NCBI RefSeq assembly: GCF_000761245.1
Contig: NZ_AWOR01000001.1
Coordinates: 794,070-858,069, forward strand
DNA length: 64,000 bases
Direction: 5' to 3'
Source: Comamonas testosteroni
GTDB lineage: Bacteria > Pseudomonadota > Gammaproteobacteria > Burkholderiales > Burkholderiaceae_C
The translations under genes and the position numbers were made by a program. Positions within the stretch are counted from its first letter, which is position 1; each line of letters opens with the position of its first letter. This document shows, one piece after another, positions 46,249-57,117 of this stretch. The notes under the pieces were generated by a model that saw only the letters and a list, made by a program, of their open reading frames with translations, was not told the DNA's origin and ran no database searches.

Positions 46249-47241
46249 TCAGCTCTTGAGCTTGAGCAGATAGGTCATCAGCTGGGCAGTCGAGGCCTCG
46301 ACCTCCAGAAATTCCTGCAGGGCCTTGCCGGTTTGCCAAGAGGAGCTCCAATTATTGCCGACCAGGGCTTGTTTCCAGTTGTCCTGATTGCTTGCATAGT
46401 CGATAGCAGCCAGTAGTTGCTGGCTGCGCTCTGCAGGCAGATTTCTGCCTGTAAAGACGGCGCGCCAGTTGGACATTTCAGCATCCAGACCCTGCTCGCG
46501 CATGGAGGCGATACCGAACATGGTGCGCCGCGAGGAAACACCGAGGGCGCGCAGCTTGCCCGCCTGCAAGGCTTCTCTGAACTCGCTGTAACCCGAGATT
46601 CCCACCTGCACCTGCTTTTGCAGCAGGGCCTGGAGCACATCGTTACCGCCGGCAAAGGGTTTGTATTGCAGTTGCTCCGCATTGGCCTTTGCCAGGCGGG
46701 CCAGCATGCCCGCGTACATGTGGTCCACACCGCCTGCAGAGCCTCCGGCAATGGTCAGTGCCGGTAGGTTCTCGCGCATGGCCTTGGCCAGTGCCCTGGG
46801 GCTGGCAATCGGCGAGTCGGTGGGCACGGCCACCACCAGATAGTCGCTGGTCAGGCGCGCCAGGGGCTGCACCTGAAGCAGCTCTGCCGACTTCTTGTTC
46901 AGCGCCAGAGCGCCGACCATGACCATGCCGCCGATCAGCAGGCTGTTGGGGTCGCTGCCATAGCGTTTGGTGTACTCGGCCAGGCCTATGGTGCCGCCCT
47001 TGCCGCCGATGTTTTCATAAATGACCTTGTCCACGGTGCCGCTGCTGCTCAGCGCTGCACCCAGGGCGCGGCCGGTCTGGTCCCAGCCGCCGCCGGGGTT
47101 GGCGGGGATCACGATACGCAGCTGCGTGCCAAGGCGCTGGGGCGGATTGGCGATGGCTGCAAAAGGTGTAGACAGCAAGGCAGCGGAGTAGCTTAGCCAG
47201 TGGCGGCGTGTCAGGGTATTGTTCGCGTGGGGGGGATTCAT
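46249..47241 (-). CDS. Bug-family tripartite tricarboxylate transporter receptor (TctC-like)
   Basis: A 330-aa periplasmic solute-binding protein of the Bug family, which is greatly expanded in Burkholderiales. The signal peptide (RRHWLSYSAALLSTPFAAIA) is followed by the family pattern RIVIPANPGGGWDQTGRALG and ENIGGKGGTIG, then GSAGGVDHMYAG. Bug proteins bind small carboxylates, but the ligand cannot be told. ATG 47241 has GGAG seven bases upstream. No tctA/tctB membrane genes are near, so it is an orphan receptor, paired instead with the ketopantoate-reductase-like gene. Confidence 0.9.
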   Translation of the reverse strand: MNPPHANNTLTRRHWLSYSAALLSTPFAAIANPPQRLGTQLRIVIPANPGGGWDQTGRALGAALSSSGTVDKVIYENIGGKGGTIGLAEYTKRYGSDPNSLLIGGMVMVGALALNKKSAELLQVQPLARLTSDYLVVAVPTDSPIASPRALAKAMRENLPALTIAGGSAGGVDHMYAGMLARLAKANAEQLQYKPFAGGNDVLQALLQKQVQVGISGYSEFREALQAGKLRALGVSSRRTMFGIASMREQGLDAEMSNWRAVFTGRNLPAERSQQLLAAIDYASNQDNWKQALVGNNWSSSWQTGKALQEFLEVEASTAQLMTYLLKLKS

Positions 47242-47315
47242 GTCTGTCTCCGTTGTTATGTGTCTTTTGGTGTGTTTGGCCGAAAGCAAAGGCTTGCTGA
47301 CCTGGAGTGCATACG

Positions 47316-47348
47316 AAAAAGCCCCGACCTGAAACAGATCGGGGCTTT
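47316..47348 (-). terminator. terminator of rpoD
   Basis: On the minus strand, AAAGCCCCGATC pairs with a near-complement (GGTCGGGGCTTT) and is followed by a T-run, about 40 bases after the rpoD stop. Confidence 0.88.
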
Positions 47349-47388
47349 GGGTAGCAGGGAGCCGGCAAGCCGGTTCGCCGGACTGACT

Positions 47389-49836
<2,448 letters not shown>

Positions 49837-50090
49837 GAACACCTCTCACGGTACGAACACACACAAACACACAAAGGAAAACGGAAAATGCAAACAAACG
49901 CCATCAAAGCTGGCGCAAGAACAGGCCTAGCCTGTCCGGTGGAGCACAAAGACTCCATGGCAAGATGTTGGGGCGATCATTTGGTATGCAATCCTTGCGA
50001 GAAATGGGCCATGCAGTTGCTGCCATCACGTGATTTCTTCACGGGGCCCGGGTCGGAGGTGTTGCTGTCGCTCTTGCCTGTATCCTCTAA

Positions 50091-50115
50091 ATTATACCTT
50101 TTTTAAAGATGTCAA
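50091..50115 (-). promoter_or_regulatory. candidate rpoD promoter overlapping the dnaG stop
   Basis: On the minus strand a perfect TTGACA (50110-50115), sharing bases with the dnaG TGA, is followed by TATAAT (50091-50096). The spacing is only 13 bp, too short for a standard sigma-70 promoter. TATAAT may work with a different upstream element. It would allow rpoD expression independent of dnaG, with a leader of about 245 bases. Confidence 0.4.
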
Positions 50116-52097
50116 GAGGTGGAGCTAATAATTACAGATAAATTTTTTCGCCGCTGTTGAAACTCTATGTAACGCCTTGCCGCCGTGGGGTCGGTGGCGA
50201 TCTCCTTGAGCGCCTGGGCCTCCTCGCGCTTGAGGTGATCCACCAGGATCAGATTGAGCGTGCCGCGCAATTCCTTGCGCAACTCGTCCACCTCGCCTTC
50301 GGGGTTGGCATGGGCGCCGCTCATGAGCTTTTGGGCCAGCGGCTCGCAGGGCGAGCCTTGCAATTGCTCGCGCAGCACTGCCCAGGAGCGCGGCCCGGAC
50401 TCGGTGAACTGGGCTTCCAGCCAGCGAAACAAGGGCGCATGGCTTTGGTTGCAGCGTGCCAGGGCATCGAAATCCTCATGGGTCATCTCTTCCATGAACT
50501 CCATGTGACACATCAGCAGGCGTGCGGCCTGGTCTTCGCGGCTGACCGGCGTGGGGCGTGGGCCCAGTTGCGGTGGGTTCCAGTCCTCGCCCTTCTTGCC
50601 CCAGGGCTTGCGCTGGCGGCCGAATTCCTTGCGGCCCGACCAGTTGCTGCCGCCGCCCTGGCTCGGGTAGGAGGGAGCCGGTGCTGCAGCATCGGCCCAG
50701 TCGGGAGCGCTTTCCCAGTTGCCGGGCGGCGCATCCCATTCCGGCGCCTGAGGGCTGGCAGCAGGAGGGGTGCGACGGGCCGCGGGGGCGGTGCGTGCGG
50801 CTTCCTGCGCCCAGATATCGGAGAGGTCGCGCGAGTCCAGCTGGGCCAGGGCTGCGATTTCGGAGAGCAGCTGGCGTTTGAGTGCGCCGTCGGGCAGTAG
50901 CGACCACAGCGGCCGGGCGTTGCTGGCCATGTGGGCACGGCCTTCTGTCTGGCCCAGGTCGCAGCCTTCACTGGCCGATTCGATGAGAAAGCGGCTCAGC
51001 GGCGTTGCGTCGCCTACATAGCGCGAGAAGGCCTCGGGGCCGAATTCGCGGATGAAGCTGTCGGGGTCATGCTCCGAAGGCAGGAACAGGAATTTGATGG
51101 AGCGCGTGTCGGTGGCCAGCGGCAGGGCCGCATCCAGCGCCTTGCGCGCGGCGCGCCGGCCCGCGCCGTCGCCGTCGAAGCTGAAGACCACGGCATCGGT
51201 AAAGCGAAACAGCTTTTGCACATGCTCGGGCGTGCAGGCCGTTCCCAGCGTGGCCACGGCATTGGCAAAGCCCAGCTGGGCCAGCGCCACCACGTCCATG
51301 TAGCCCTCGGTGACCAGGGCGTAGCCCATGTCGCGCAGGGCCTGCCGGGCCTCGTAAAGGCCGTAGAGTTCGCGGCCCTTGTGGAAGACCGGGGTTTCGG
51401 GGGAGTTCAGGTATTTGGGCTTTTCATCGCCAAACACCCGTCCGCCAAAGCCTATGCATTCGCCTTTGACATTGCGAATCGGGAACATCAGCCGGTCGCG
51501 AAAGCGGTCGTAGCGGCGGCTGTCGTCCTCGCCCACGATGACCAGTCCGCATTCTTCAAGCTGCGGGTTGTCGTACTCGGCGAACACGCTGGCCAGACCA
51601 TGCCAGCCTGCAGGGGCGTAGCCCAGGCCGAAGCGCTTGGAGACTTCTCCCGAGACGCCGCGCTTTTTCAGATACTCGATGGCCTTGGGTGCGGCCCTGA
51701 GATGCTTGCAATAGGACTCGCCGGCTTTTTCCAGAAGGTCGCTCAGGCTCTCGGCTTTTTGCTTTTGCTGAGCCTGGCGCTGGCGCTCGGCAGGACTGAT
51801 GTCGTCCTGCGGCACTTGCAGACCGCATTGGTTGGCCAGCTCCTGCACGGCTTCGACAAAGCCCATGCCGGCATGCTCCATCAGAAAGCCGATGGCATTG
51901 CCATTCTTGCCGCAGCCAAAGCAGTGGAAAAACTGCTTGCTGGGGCTGACCGTGAAAGAGGGCGACTTTTCGCTATGGAAAGGGCATAGGCCCATGAAGT
52001 TGGCGCCGCCCTTTTTGAGCTGTACATAGCGGCCCACGATGTCGACGACGTCGACGCGGGAGAGCAACTCTTGGATGAATGATTGGGGAATGGCCAC
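50112..52097 (-). CDS. dnaG: DNA primase
   Basis: Synthesises RNA primers at the replication fork. The 661-aa protein has the CHC2 zinc finger (CPFHSEKSPSF, FFHCFGCGKNG), the catalytic core from about residue 120, the TOPRIM domain with VTEGYMDVVAL and VVFSFDGDGAGRRAA, and a C-terminal DnaB-binding domain. Between the core and the C-terminal domain lies a long Pro/Gly/Trp-rich linker (about residues 435-530). The start codon is GTG at 52097. The dnaG-rpoD order is the familiar macromolecular-synthesis arrangement, but rpsU is not found upstream. Confidence 0.96.
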   Translation of the reverse strand: MAIPQSFIQELLSRVDVVDIVGRYVQLKKGGANFMGLCPFHSEKSPSFTVSPSKQFFHCFGCGKNGNAIGFLMEHAGMGFVEAVQELANQCGLQVPQDDISPAERQRQAQQKQKAESLSDLLEKAGESYCKHLRAAPKAIEYLKKRGVSGEVSKRFGLGYAPAGWHGLASVFAEYDNPQLEECGLVIVGEDDSRRYDRFRDRLMFPIRNVKGECIGFGGRVFGDEKPKYLNSPETPVFHKGRELYGLYEARQALRDMGYALVTEGYMDVVALAQLGFANAVATLGTACTPEHVQKLFRFTDAVVFSFDGDGAGRRAARKALDAALPLATDTRSIKFLFLPSEHDPDSFIREFGPEAFSRYVGDATPLSRFLIESASEGCDLGQTEGRAHMASNARPLWSLLPDGALKRQLLSEIAALAQLDSRDLSDIWAQEAARTAPAARRTPPAASPQAPEWDAPPGNWESAPDWADAAAPAPSYPSQGGGSNWSGRKEFGRQRKPWGKKGEDWNPPQLGPRPTPVSREDQAARLLMCHMEFMEEMTHEDFDALARCNQSHAPLFRWLEAQFTESGPRSWAVLREQLQGSPCEPLAQKLMSGAHANPEGEVDELRKELRGTLNLILVDHLKREEAQALKEIATDPTAARRYIEFQQRRKNLSVIISSTS

Positions 52098-52156
52098 CCG
52101 CGTATTCTGCCTTTTTCGGCAAACGCCGATGGCGCGGCAGGAATGTGCGGGCGGGC

Positions 52157-52188
52157 AAAAAAAAAGCCTGCACCCATGGGTGCAGGCT
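52157..52188 (-). terminator. strong terminator just upstream of dnaG
   Basis: A perfect 12-bp inverted repeat (AGCCTGCACCCA and complement) with nine T on the minus strand, 60 bases before the dnaG start. It closes the upstream RNA and would limit read-through into dnaG. Confidence 0.92.
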
Positions 52189-52345
52189 CAGGTCTCCTGA
52201 TGCCTGGATCATTGCCAGGCTCTCCTCTAAAACGTCTCCTCCGCCACACAGTCTTGAGGCTTGCGACCGGCTCCGTGCGGGCAGGGATGCCGGTCTTGCA
52301 CTGCCAGTGCAGGCAGTCATGTCCTCAAAACATGTGCGCATTCTA
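52157..52345 (-). ncRNA. candidate structured small RNA upstream of dnaG, rich in GGA motifs
   Basis: On the minus strand a promoter-like CTGACA (52375-52380), 17 bp, TCGAAT (52352-52357) is followed by about 190 bases ending in a perfect 24-bp palindromic terminator (52165-52188) with nine T. Inside are hairpins CATGT-N7-ACATG, TGCACT-GGC-AGTGCA, GACCGGC-N17-GCCGGTC, GCCTGG-N7-CCAGGC and CAGG-AGA-CCTG. Six GGA trinucleotides lie in or next to loops. No reading frame fits. It could be a CsrA-type titrating RNA or a dnaG leader attenuator. The rest of the 593-bp gap (to 52690) is AT-richer, with no gene seen. Confidence 0.5.
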
Positions 52346-52690
52346 AAAGCGATTCGAAGTCCTGGTGATTGGTCTGTCAGATAAATGATGTCTTATAGAT
52401 GACTTGCATGAGTTGGCCCTGCCTGGGGAATGAGGAGATTTTTTAATTGGATTTCATGTGGTTGATTTCAAATGAATTTATTGATTTTCAGAAGCTGTTG
52501 AAAGTACTGTCTCGCTGAATGACCTTTTGCATTGCTCTGGTTTGTCTGCGCATGTCGCATGCAGGTTTGCCGGCGCGGTGCGGCCATTTCGGGCGCAGCT
52601 GCTTGATCCCGATCACAACAGGCCTGTATGGCGCTCGGTTGTAAGCCTGGCGTGACCGATGCTGGGGTACAAAACGCTCAGGAGACAAAT

Positions 52691-54337
52691 ATGACAAGTT
52701 CTTTCGATCTGAACCTTGCACCGAATACCGCCAACTACGCCGCGCTGACGCCGCTGGGCTTTATTGCCCGCACGGCCGAGGTCTACCCCGAGCGCCTGGC
52801 CATTGTTCATGGCGACTTGCGCCAGAGCTGGGCACAAACCTATGCGCGTTGCCGCCAGCTGGCCAGCAGCCTGCAGAAAATCGGCATTGGCAAGAACGAC
52901 ACCGTGGCCGTGATGCTGCCCAATACGCCACCCATGGTGGAGGCGCACTTTGGCGTGCCCATGGCCGGTGCCGTGCTCAACACGCTCAATACCCGGCTCG
53001 ATGCCGAGACCCTGGCATTCATGCTGGATCACGGCGAAGCCAAGGCCTTGATCGTGGACCCCGAGTTTGCGGCCTTGATGGCCAGGGCACTCCAATTGCG
53101 CAAGGGCACAGAACCCATCTATGTGATCCAGGTCGAGGACAGCGTCTATGGCGAGGCGGCCGAGCAGATCGGTGCCATCGACTACGAGGGCTTTGTGGCC
53201 CAGGGCGATGCCGGTTTCGACTGGCAGTGGCCCGGCGACGAATGGGATGCGATTGCGCTGAACTACACCAGTGGCACCACCGGCAACCCCAAGGGCGTGG
53301 TCTACCACCACCGCGGCGCGCACAACAATGCCATCAGCAATGTGCTGGAGTGGGACATGCCCAAGCACGCCGTCTATCTGTGGACGCTGCCCATGTTTCA
53401 TTGCAACGGCTGGTGCTTTCCCTGGACGGTGGCGGCGCGCGCGGCGGTCAACGTCTGCCTGCGCCGGGTGGATGCGCAGGCGATCTTTGACGCCATCCGC
53501 AACCATGGCGTGACCCATTACTGCGGCGCGCCCATTGTGCACAGCCTGCTGGTGAATGCGCCGGCTGCCATGAAGCAGGGCGTGCCCGCGGGCGTCAAGG
53601 CCATGGTGGCAGGGGCCGCGCCGCCCGCATCGATGATCGAGGGCATGGAGGCCATGGGCTTTGACATCACCCATGTCTACGGCCTGACCGAAACCTATGG
53701 GCCGGCCACGGTCTGCGCCAAGCATGAAAGCTGGGATGCACTCGATATCGGCGAGCGCGCCCGCCTGAACTCGCGCCAGGGCGTGCGCTATCACCTGCAG
53801 CGCTCTGCGGCCGTGCTGGACCCGGAAACCATGCAGCCCGTTCCGCGCGACGGCCAGACCATGGGGGAGATCATGTTCCAGGGCAATATCGCCATGAAGG
53901 GCTATCTCAAGAACCCGCAGGCGACGCAGGAGGCCTTCCGCGGCGGCTGGTTCCACAGCGGCGACCTGGCGGTGCAGCATCCCGACGGCTATATCCAGAT
54001 CAAGGACCGCAGCAAGGACATCATCATCTCGGGCGGCGAGAACATCTCCTCCATTGAGGTGGAGGATGTGCTCTATCGCCACCCTGCCGTGCTGGCTGCG
54101 GCCGTGGTGGCCAAGCCCGACCCCAAATGGGGCGAGACGCCCTGCGCCTTTATCGAGCTCAAGGCCGGAGCCGAAACCACGGCGGAGGACATCATTGCCC
54201 ACTGCAAAAAGCATCTGGCCGGCTACAAGGTGCCGCGCGCCGTGGTGTTCGGGGAGCTGCCCAAGACCAGCACGGGCAAGATCCAGAAGTTCGAGCTGCG
54301 CAAGCAGGCAGGCTCGGCTTGCGCCATCTCGGCCTGA
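52691..54337 (+). CDS. acyl-CoA synthetase (AMP-forming; AlkK/DmdB-like)
   Basis: A 548-aa ANL-superfamily ligase that activates a carboxylic acid as acyl-AMP and then acyl-CoA. Motifs are the P-loop YTSGTTGNPKGVVY, YGLTETYGPAT and, in the hinge region, GYIQIKDRSKDIIISGGENI. The catalytic Lys is in PKTSTGKIQKFELRKQ. Sequence style resembles medium-chain fatty acid or methylmercaptopropionate CoA ligases; the substrate is open. ATG 52691 (MTSSFDLNLAPN) has AGGAGA upstream. It is a single gene, ending in the 183-bp repeat array. Confidence 0.92.
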   Translation: MTSSFDLNLAPNTANYAALTPLGFIARTAEVYPERLAIVHGDLRQSWAQTYARCRQLASSLQKIGIGKNDTVAVMLPNTPPMVEAHFGVPMAGAVLNTLNTRLDAETLAFMLDHGEAKALIVDPEFAALMARALQLRKGTEPIYVIQVEDSVYGEAAEQIGAIDYEGFVAQGDAGFDWQWPGDEWDAIALNYTSGTTGNPKGVVYHHRGAHNNAISNVLEWDMPKHAVYLWTLPMFHCNGWCFPWTVAARAAVNVCLRRVDAQAIFDAIRNHGVTHYCGAPIVHSLLVNAPAAMKQGVPAGVKAMVAGAAPPASMIEGMEAMGFDITHVYGLTETYGPATVCAKHESWDALDIGERARLNSRQGVRYHLQRSAAVLDPETMQPVPRDGQTMGEIMFQGNIAMKGYLKNPQATQEAFRGGWFHSGDLAVQHPDGYIQIKDRSKDIIISGGENISSIEVEDVLYRHPAVLAAAVVAKPDPKWGETPCAFIELKAGAETTAEDIIAHCKKHLAGYKVPRAVVFGELPKTSTGKIQKFELRKQAGSACAISA

Positions 54338-54340
54338 GAG

Positions 54341-54888
54341 CCGGCCGCCAACCCCAAAGCCCGGTGCCTTGGCTATATGGGCAGCGGGCTTTTTCGTGTC
54401 TGTCGGTTCGGCAAATTTGATAGCTGCTAGCGCCTGATATTCATAGAACTTGGATAGTTTTCAATCTGAAATCTATGAATGGTCTGCGCAATAAGCTCTC
54501 AATGAGATAGCTGCAGCTGGTATCCAGCCGCCAACCCCAAAGCCCGGTGCCTTGGCTATATGGGCAGCGGGATTTTTCGTGTCTGTCGGTTCAGCAAATT
54601 TGATAGCTGCTTGCGCCTGTTATTCATAGAACTTGGATAGTTTTCAATCTGAAATCTATGAATGGTCTGTGCAACAAGCTCTCAATGAGATAGCTGCAGC
54701 TGGTATCCGGCCGCGAATCCCGAAGCCCGGTGCCTTGGCCATGTGGGCAGCGGGCTTTTTTGTGTCTGTCGGATCGGCAAATTTGATAGCTGCTAGCGCC
54801 TGCTATTCATAGAACTTGGATAGTTTTCAACCTGAAATCTATGAATGGCCTGCGTAACAAGCTCTCAATGCGATAGCGATAGCTGGTC
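54341..54888. repeat. 183-bp tandem array, three copies, each with a terminator and a palindrome
   Basis: Units begin at 54341, 54524 and 54707 and fill the whole gap between the convergent acyl-CoA synthetase and lpxH genes. Each has a terminator (AAAGCCCGG...GCGGGCTTTTT; copy 2 has GATTTTT), then AGCT-N4-GCGCCTG and the palindrome ATTCATAGA...TCTATGAAT (54439-54480 in unit 1) around GATAGTTTTCAATCTGAA. Units 1 and 2 are closer to each other than to unit 3. No reading frame is conserved between copies. Confidence 0.95.
54355..54398 (+). terminator. terminator of the acyl-CoA synthetase gene (first of three)
   Basis: AAAGCCCGGTGCC and GGCAGCGGGCTTTTT pair around a short loop, 20-60 bases after the stop. 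The same hairpin recurs at +183 and +366 bases. Confidence 0.8.
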
Positions 54889-54894
54889 AGCGCG

Positions 54895-55692
54895 TCAGGC
54901 CAGATCGGGCGGCATGCGCTGCCAGCCTTCGGGCGTCACGCGCAGCACCTCGGCGCGCCGTGTATCGGCATCGATATGCCAGTCGCTGAGCACGATGCGC
55001 CACTGCTGCCCGCCCAGTGCGTGATCGGCGGGCTGATGAGTATGGCCGTGAATCAGCCAGGGCGCTTGCGCGGCCTGCATCCAGGTGCTGCTCATCTGCG
55101 CGTCGGCATCTGCGTAGGGAGCGCCGCTTTGCTTGCGTTGCTCGCTTTCGCTGCGTGCCGATTTGCCGATCGCGCGGCGCACGGCCAGGGGCTGGGCCAG
55201 CAGTTGCTGCTGCCAGGCGGCGGAGCGCGAAACAGCGCGGAATTGCTGGTAATCCACATCGTCAAGGCACAGCGCATCGCCATGGCTGAGCAGGATGCTG
55301 GTGCCTGCCCAGCGCAGCACCGTGGGGTCGGAAAGGCCGGTCATGCCGCTTCGGCGCAGAAATTCGTCACCGGCCAAAAAGTCGCGGTTGCCGACCATGA
55401 AGAACAGCGGGCGCTGCTGTGCCGCCTCGCGCAGCACGGCTGCGCATTCGGCTTCGAAGCTGCCGGTTTCATCGAGTGCATCGTCACCGACCCAGACTTC
55501 AAACAGATCGCCGAGGATGAAGATGGCATCGGCCGTGCTGCGTGCCAGATAGTCTCGCCAGGCTTCGACCGTCTGCGGCTCGGACGGCTGCAGATGCAGA
55601 TCGGAAATAAAGTCGATGGCTCGCCAGCCGGGTGCGCCTTGCAGCTGCGCCACCTGAGGAGCCGTCGTGCGGGGATCTGAAGATTCAGTCAT
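54895..55692 (-). CDS. lpxH: UDP-2,3-diacylglucosamine diphosphatase
   Basis: Lipid A pathway enzyme that cleaves UDP-2,3-diacylglucosamine to lipid X and UMP. The 265-aa metallophosphoesterase has the metal motifs ISDLHL (Asp31, His33), LGDLFEVWVGDD (Asp62), GNRDF, LSHGDALCLDD and HGHTHQP, the LpxH pattern. ATG 55692 (MTESSDPRTT) is chosen; the frame to 55746 crosses the REP-like element. The gene ends against the 183-bp array. Confidence 0.95.
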   Translation of the reverse strand: MTESSDPRTTAPQVAQLQGAPGWRAIDFISDLHLQPSEPQTVEAWRDYLARSTADAIFILGDLFEVWVGDDALDETGSFEAECAAVLREAAQQRPLFFMVGNRDFLAGDEFLRRSGMTGLSDPTVLRWAGTSILLSHGDALCLDDVDYQQFRAVSRSAAWQQQLLAQPLAVRRAIGKSARSESEQRKQSGAPYADADAQMSSTWMQAAQAPWLIHGHTHQPADHALGGQQWRIVLSDWHIDADTRRAEVLRVTPEGWQRMPPDLA

Positions 55693-55746
55693 GTGATGAT
55701 GGTGGGCAGCCTGAAAACAATAACGGCCCCGAGCGAGAGGCGGCAA

Positions 55747-55811
55747 GCAAGAGCCGCCTCGCAGCGAGGCCGTCGTCCCCCTTGGGGGAAGGCGCGCAGC
55801 GCCTCAGGGGG
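55747..55811. repeat. REP-like triple-hairpin element, copy 2
   Basis: Same layout as the copy at 37346: GCAAGAGCCGCCTCGCAGCG, then CCTCG-CAG-CGAGG, TCCCCCTTGGGGGA and GGCGC-GCA-GCGCC, ending directly at the ppiB stop codon (55812). The third hairpin differs in sequence but keeps its pairing, so structure is preserved. Confidence 0.8.
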
Positions 55812-56339
55812 TTAGATCGCGATCGCCTTGTCGATCACCACGGCGTCGAAAGGCACGTCGTCGTGGAAGCCCTTGCGGGTGGTGCGCACCTTCTTGATGG
55901 CGTCCACGACTTCCTCACCCTTGACCACCTTGCCGAACACGGCATAGCCCCAGCCCTGGCCGTTGGGAGCGGTGTGGTTCAGGAAGCCGTTGTCCACGGT
56001 GTTGATGAAGAACTGGGCGGTTGCGCTGTGAGGATCGCTGGTGCGAGCCATGGCAATGGTGTATTTGTCGTTCTTCAGGCCGTTCTTGGCTTCGTTCTCG
56101 ATGGGAGCAGCGGTTTCCTTTTGCTTCATGTCGGCTGCAAAACCGCCACCCTGGATCATGAAGTTCTTGATCACGCGGTGGAAGATGGTGCCGTTGTAGA
56201 AGCCCTGGTTCACGTAGTTCAGGAAGTTCTCGGTGGACTTGGGCGCGTTCACGGCGTCCAGCTCCAGGGTGATCACGCCCTGGGTTGCGGTGTCAGCCAC
56301 GTTGATGGTCACGTGCAGTTCGACTTGGGGATTGCTCAT
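55812..56339 (-). CDS. ppiB: cyclophilin-type peptidyl-prolyl isomerase (cytoplasmic)
   Basis: A 175-aa cyclophilin without signal peptide. Catalytic and binding residues are in [20 protein letters not shown] (Arg, Phe, Met, Gln) and [19 protein letters not shown]. Typical of bacterial PpiB except for a slightly longer first strand. It follows the periplasmic paralogue gene by 69 bp, so the two are likely co-transcribed. Confidence 0.94.
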   Translation of the reverse strand: MSNPQVELHVTINVADTATQGVITLELDAVNAPKSTENFLNYVNQGFYNGTIFHRVIKNFMIQGGGFAADMKQKETAAPIENEAKNGLKNDKYTIAMARTSDPHSATAQFFINTVDNGFLNHTAPNGQGWGYAVFGKVVKGEEVVDAIKKVRTTRKGFHDDVPFDAVVIDKAIAI

Positions 56340-56408
56340 GTCTGTGCTTTCTAGAGGATGGAGTAAAGAGGCGGGTGCGGCCCGGCTTGGGCAGCGCCGC
56401 CCGGTTGT

Positions 56409-56993
56409 TCACTTGATTTCGGTGGCGGAGAGGATTGTTACCGGCGTCGTAGGCACATTCTGGTGCATGCCACGGTTGCCCGTAGCCACGGCGCGGATTT
56501 TGTCCACCACATCCATGCCCTTGATGACCTTGCCGAAGACGGTATAGCCATGGCCGTCGGGCTTGGGGGCGTTGAGCATGTCGTTGTTCACCACATTGAT
56601 GAAGAACTGCGAGGTGGCGGAATTGGGGTTGCCGGTGCGCGCCATGGCAATCGTGCCGCGGTCGTTCTTGAGGCCGTTGCTGGCTTCCAGCGGAATCGGG
56701 GCGCGTGTGGGTTTTTCGTTCAGATCGGCGTCCATGCCGCCGCCCTGGATCATGAAGCCGTCGATGACGCGGTGGAACACCGTGCCGTCATAGTGCTTGT
56801 CGCGCACATATTGCAGAAAATTGGCGGCGCTCTTGGGCGCCTTGGCATCGTTGAGCTCGACCACGATATCGCCCATGCTGGTCTTGAGCTGCACCTTGGA
56901 TTGCGCCTGGGCCAGGCCGGGGGTTGCAAAAACAGTGACTGTCAGCGCAATGGCAGACAGGGCTTTAAGGCTGTTTCGACGGAAATTCAGCAT
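56409..56993 (-). CDS. ppiA: cyclophilin-type peptidyl-prolyl isomerase (periplasmic)
   Basis: A 194-aa cyclophilin with signal peptide ([19 protein letters not shown] to cleavage after LAQAQ). Active-site segments [20 protein letters not shown] and [19 protein letters not shown] parallel ppiB, so this is the exported partner. ATG 56993 has AGGA eight bases upstream; ATG 56999 would be too close to it. A TPR-protein gene lies upstream on the same strand. Confidence 0.93.
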   Translation of the reverse strand: MLNFRRNSLKALSAIALTVTVFATPGLAQAQSKVQLKTSMGDIVVELNDAKAPKSAANFLQYVRDKHYDGTVFHRVIDGFMIQGGGMDADLNEKPTRAPIPLEASNGLKNDRGTIAMARTGNPNSATSQFFINVVNNDMLNAPKPDGHGYTVFGKVIKGMDVVDKIRAVATGNRGMHQNVPTTPVTILSATEIK

Positions 56994-57117
56994 GGTCATA
57001 TTCCTGGGTAAGTGGGCCTTGGGCAGGGCCGCTGGATAGCGGCTGCAAAAAACCGGCTTGAGGCAGCTGAGGGCGCCGGCCTGCTTCACAAGAGGGCGGC
57101 GATGGCAAAAAACCGTT

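Noticed and set aside
51973..52341. rpsU (ribosomal protein S21) upstream of dnaG as in E. coli
   Set aside because: No frame in this region resembles S21; the stretch looks like a structured RNA with terminator.
52157..52345. Cobalamin riboswitch, because of a CAGGAGACCTG box resembling the B12 box
   Set aside because: Only this box matches. The rest of the aptamer is absent, and dnaG is not a cobalamin-related gene.
52157..52345. Glycine, c-di-GMP, FMN or SAH riboswitch, 6S RNA, SRP RNA or RNase P RNA
   Set aside because: None of their conserved cores could be found. The 3' end is an isolated terminator hairpin rather than part of a closing stem.
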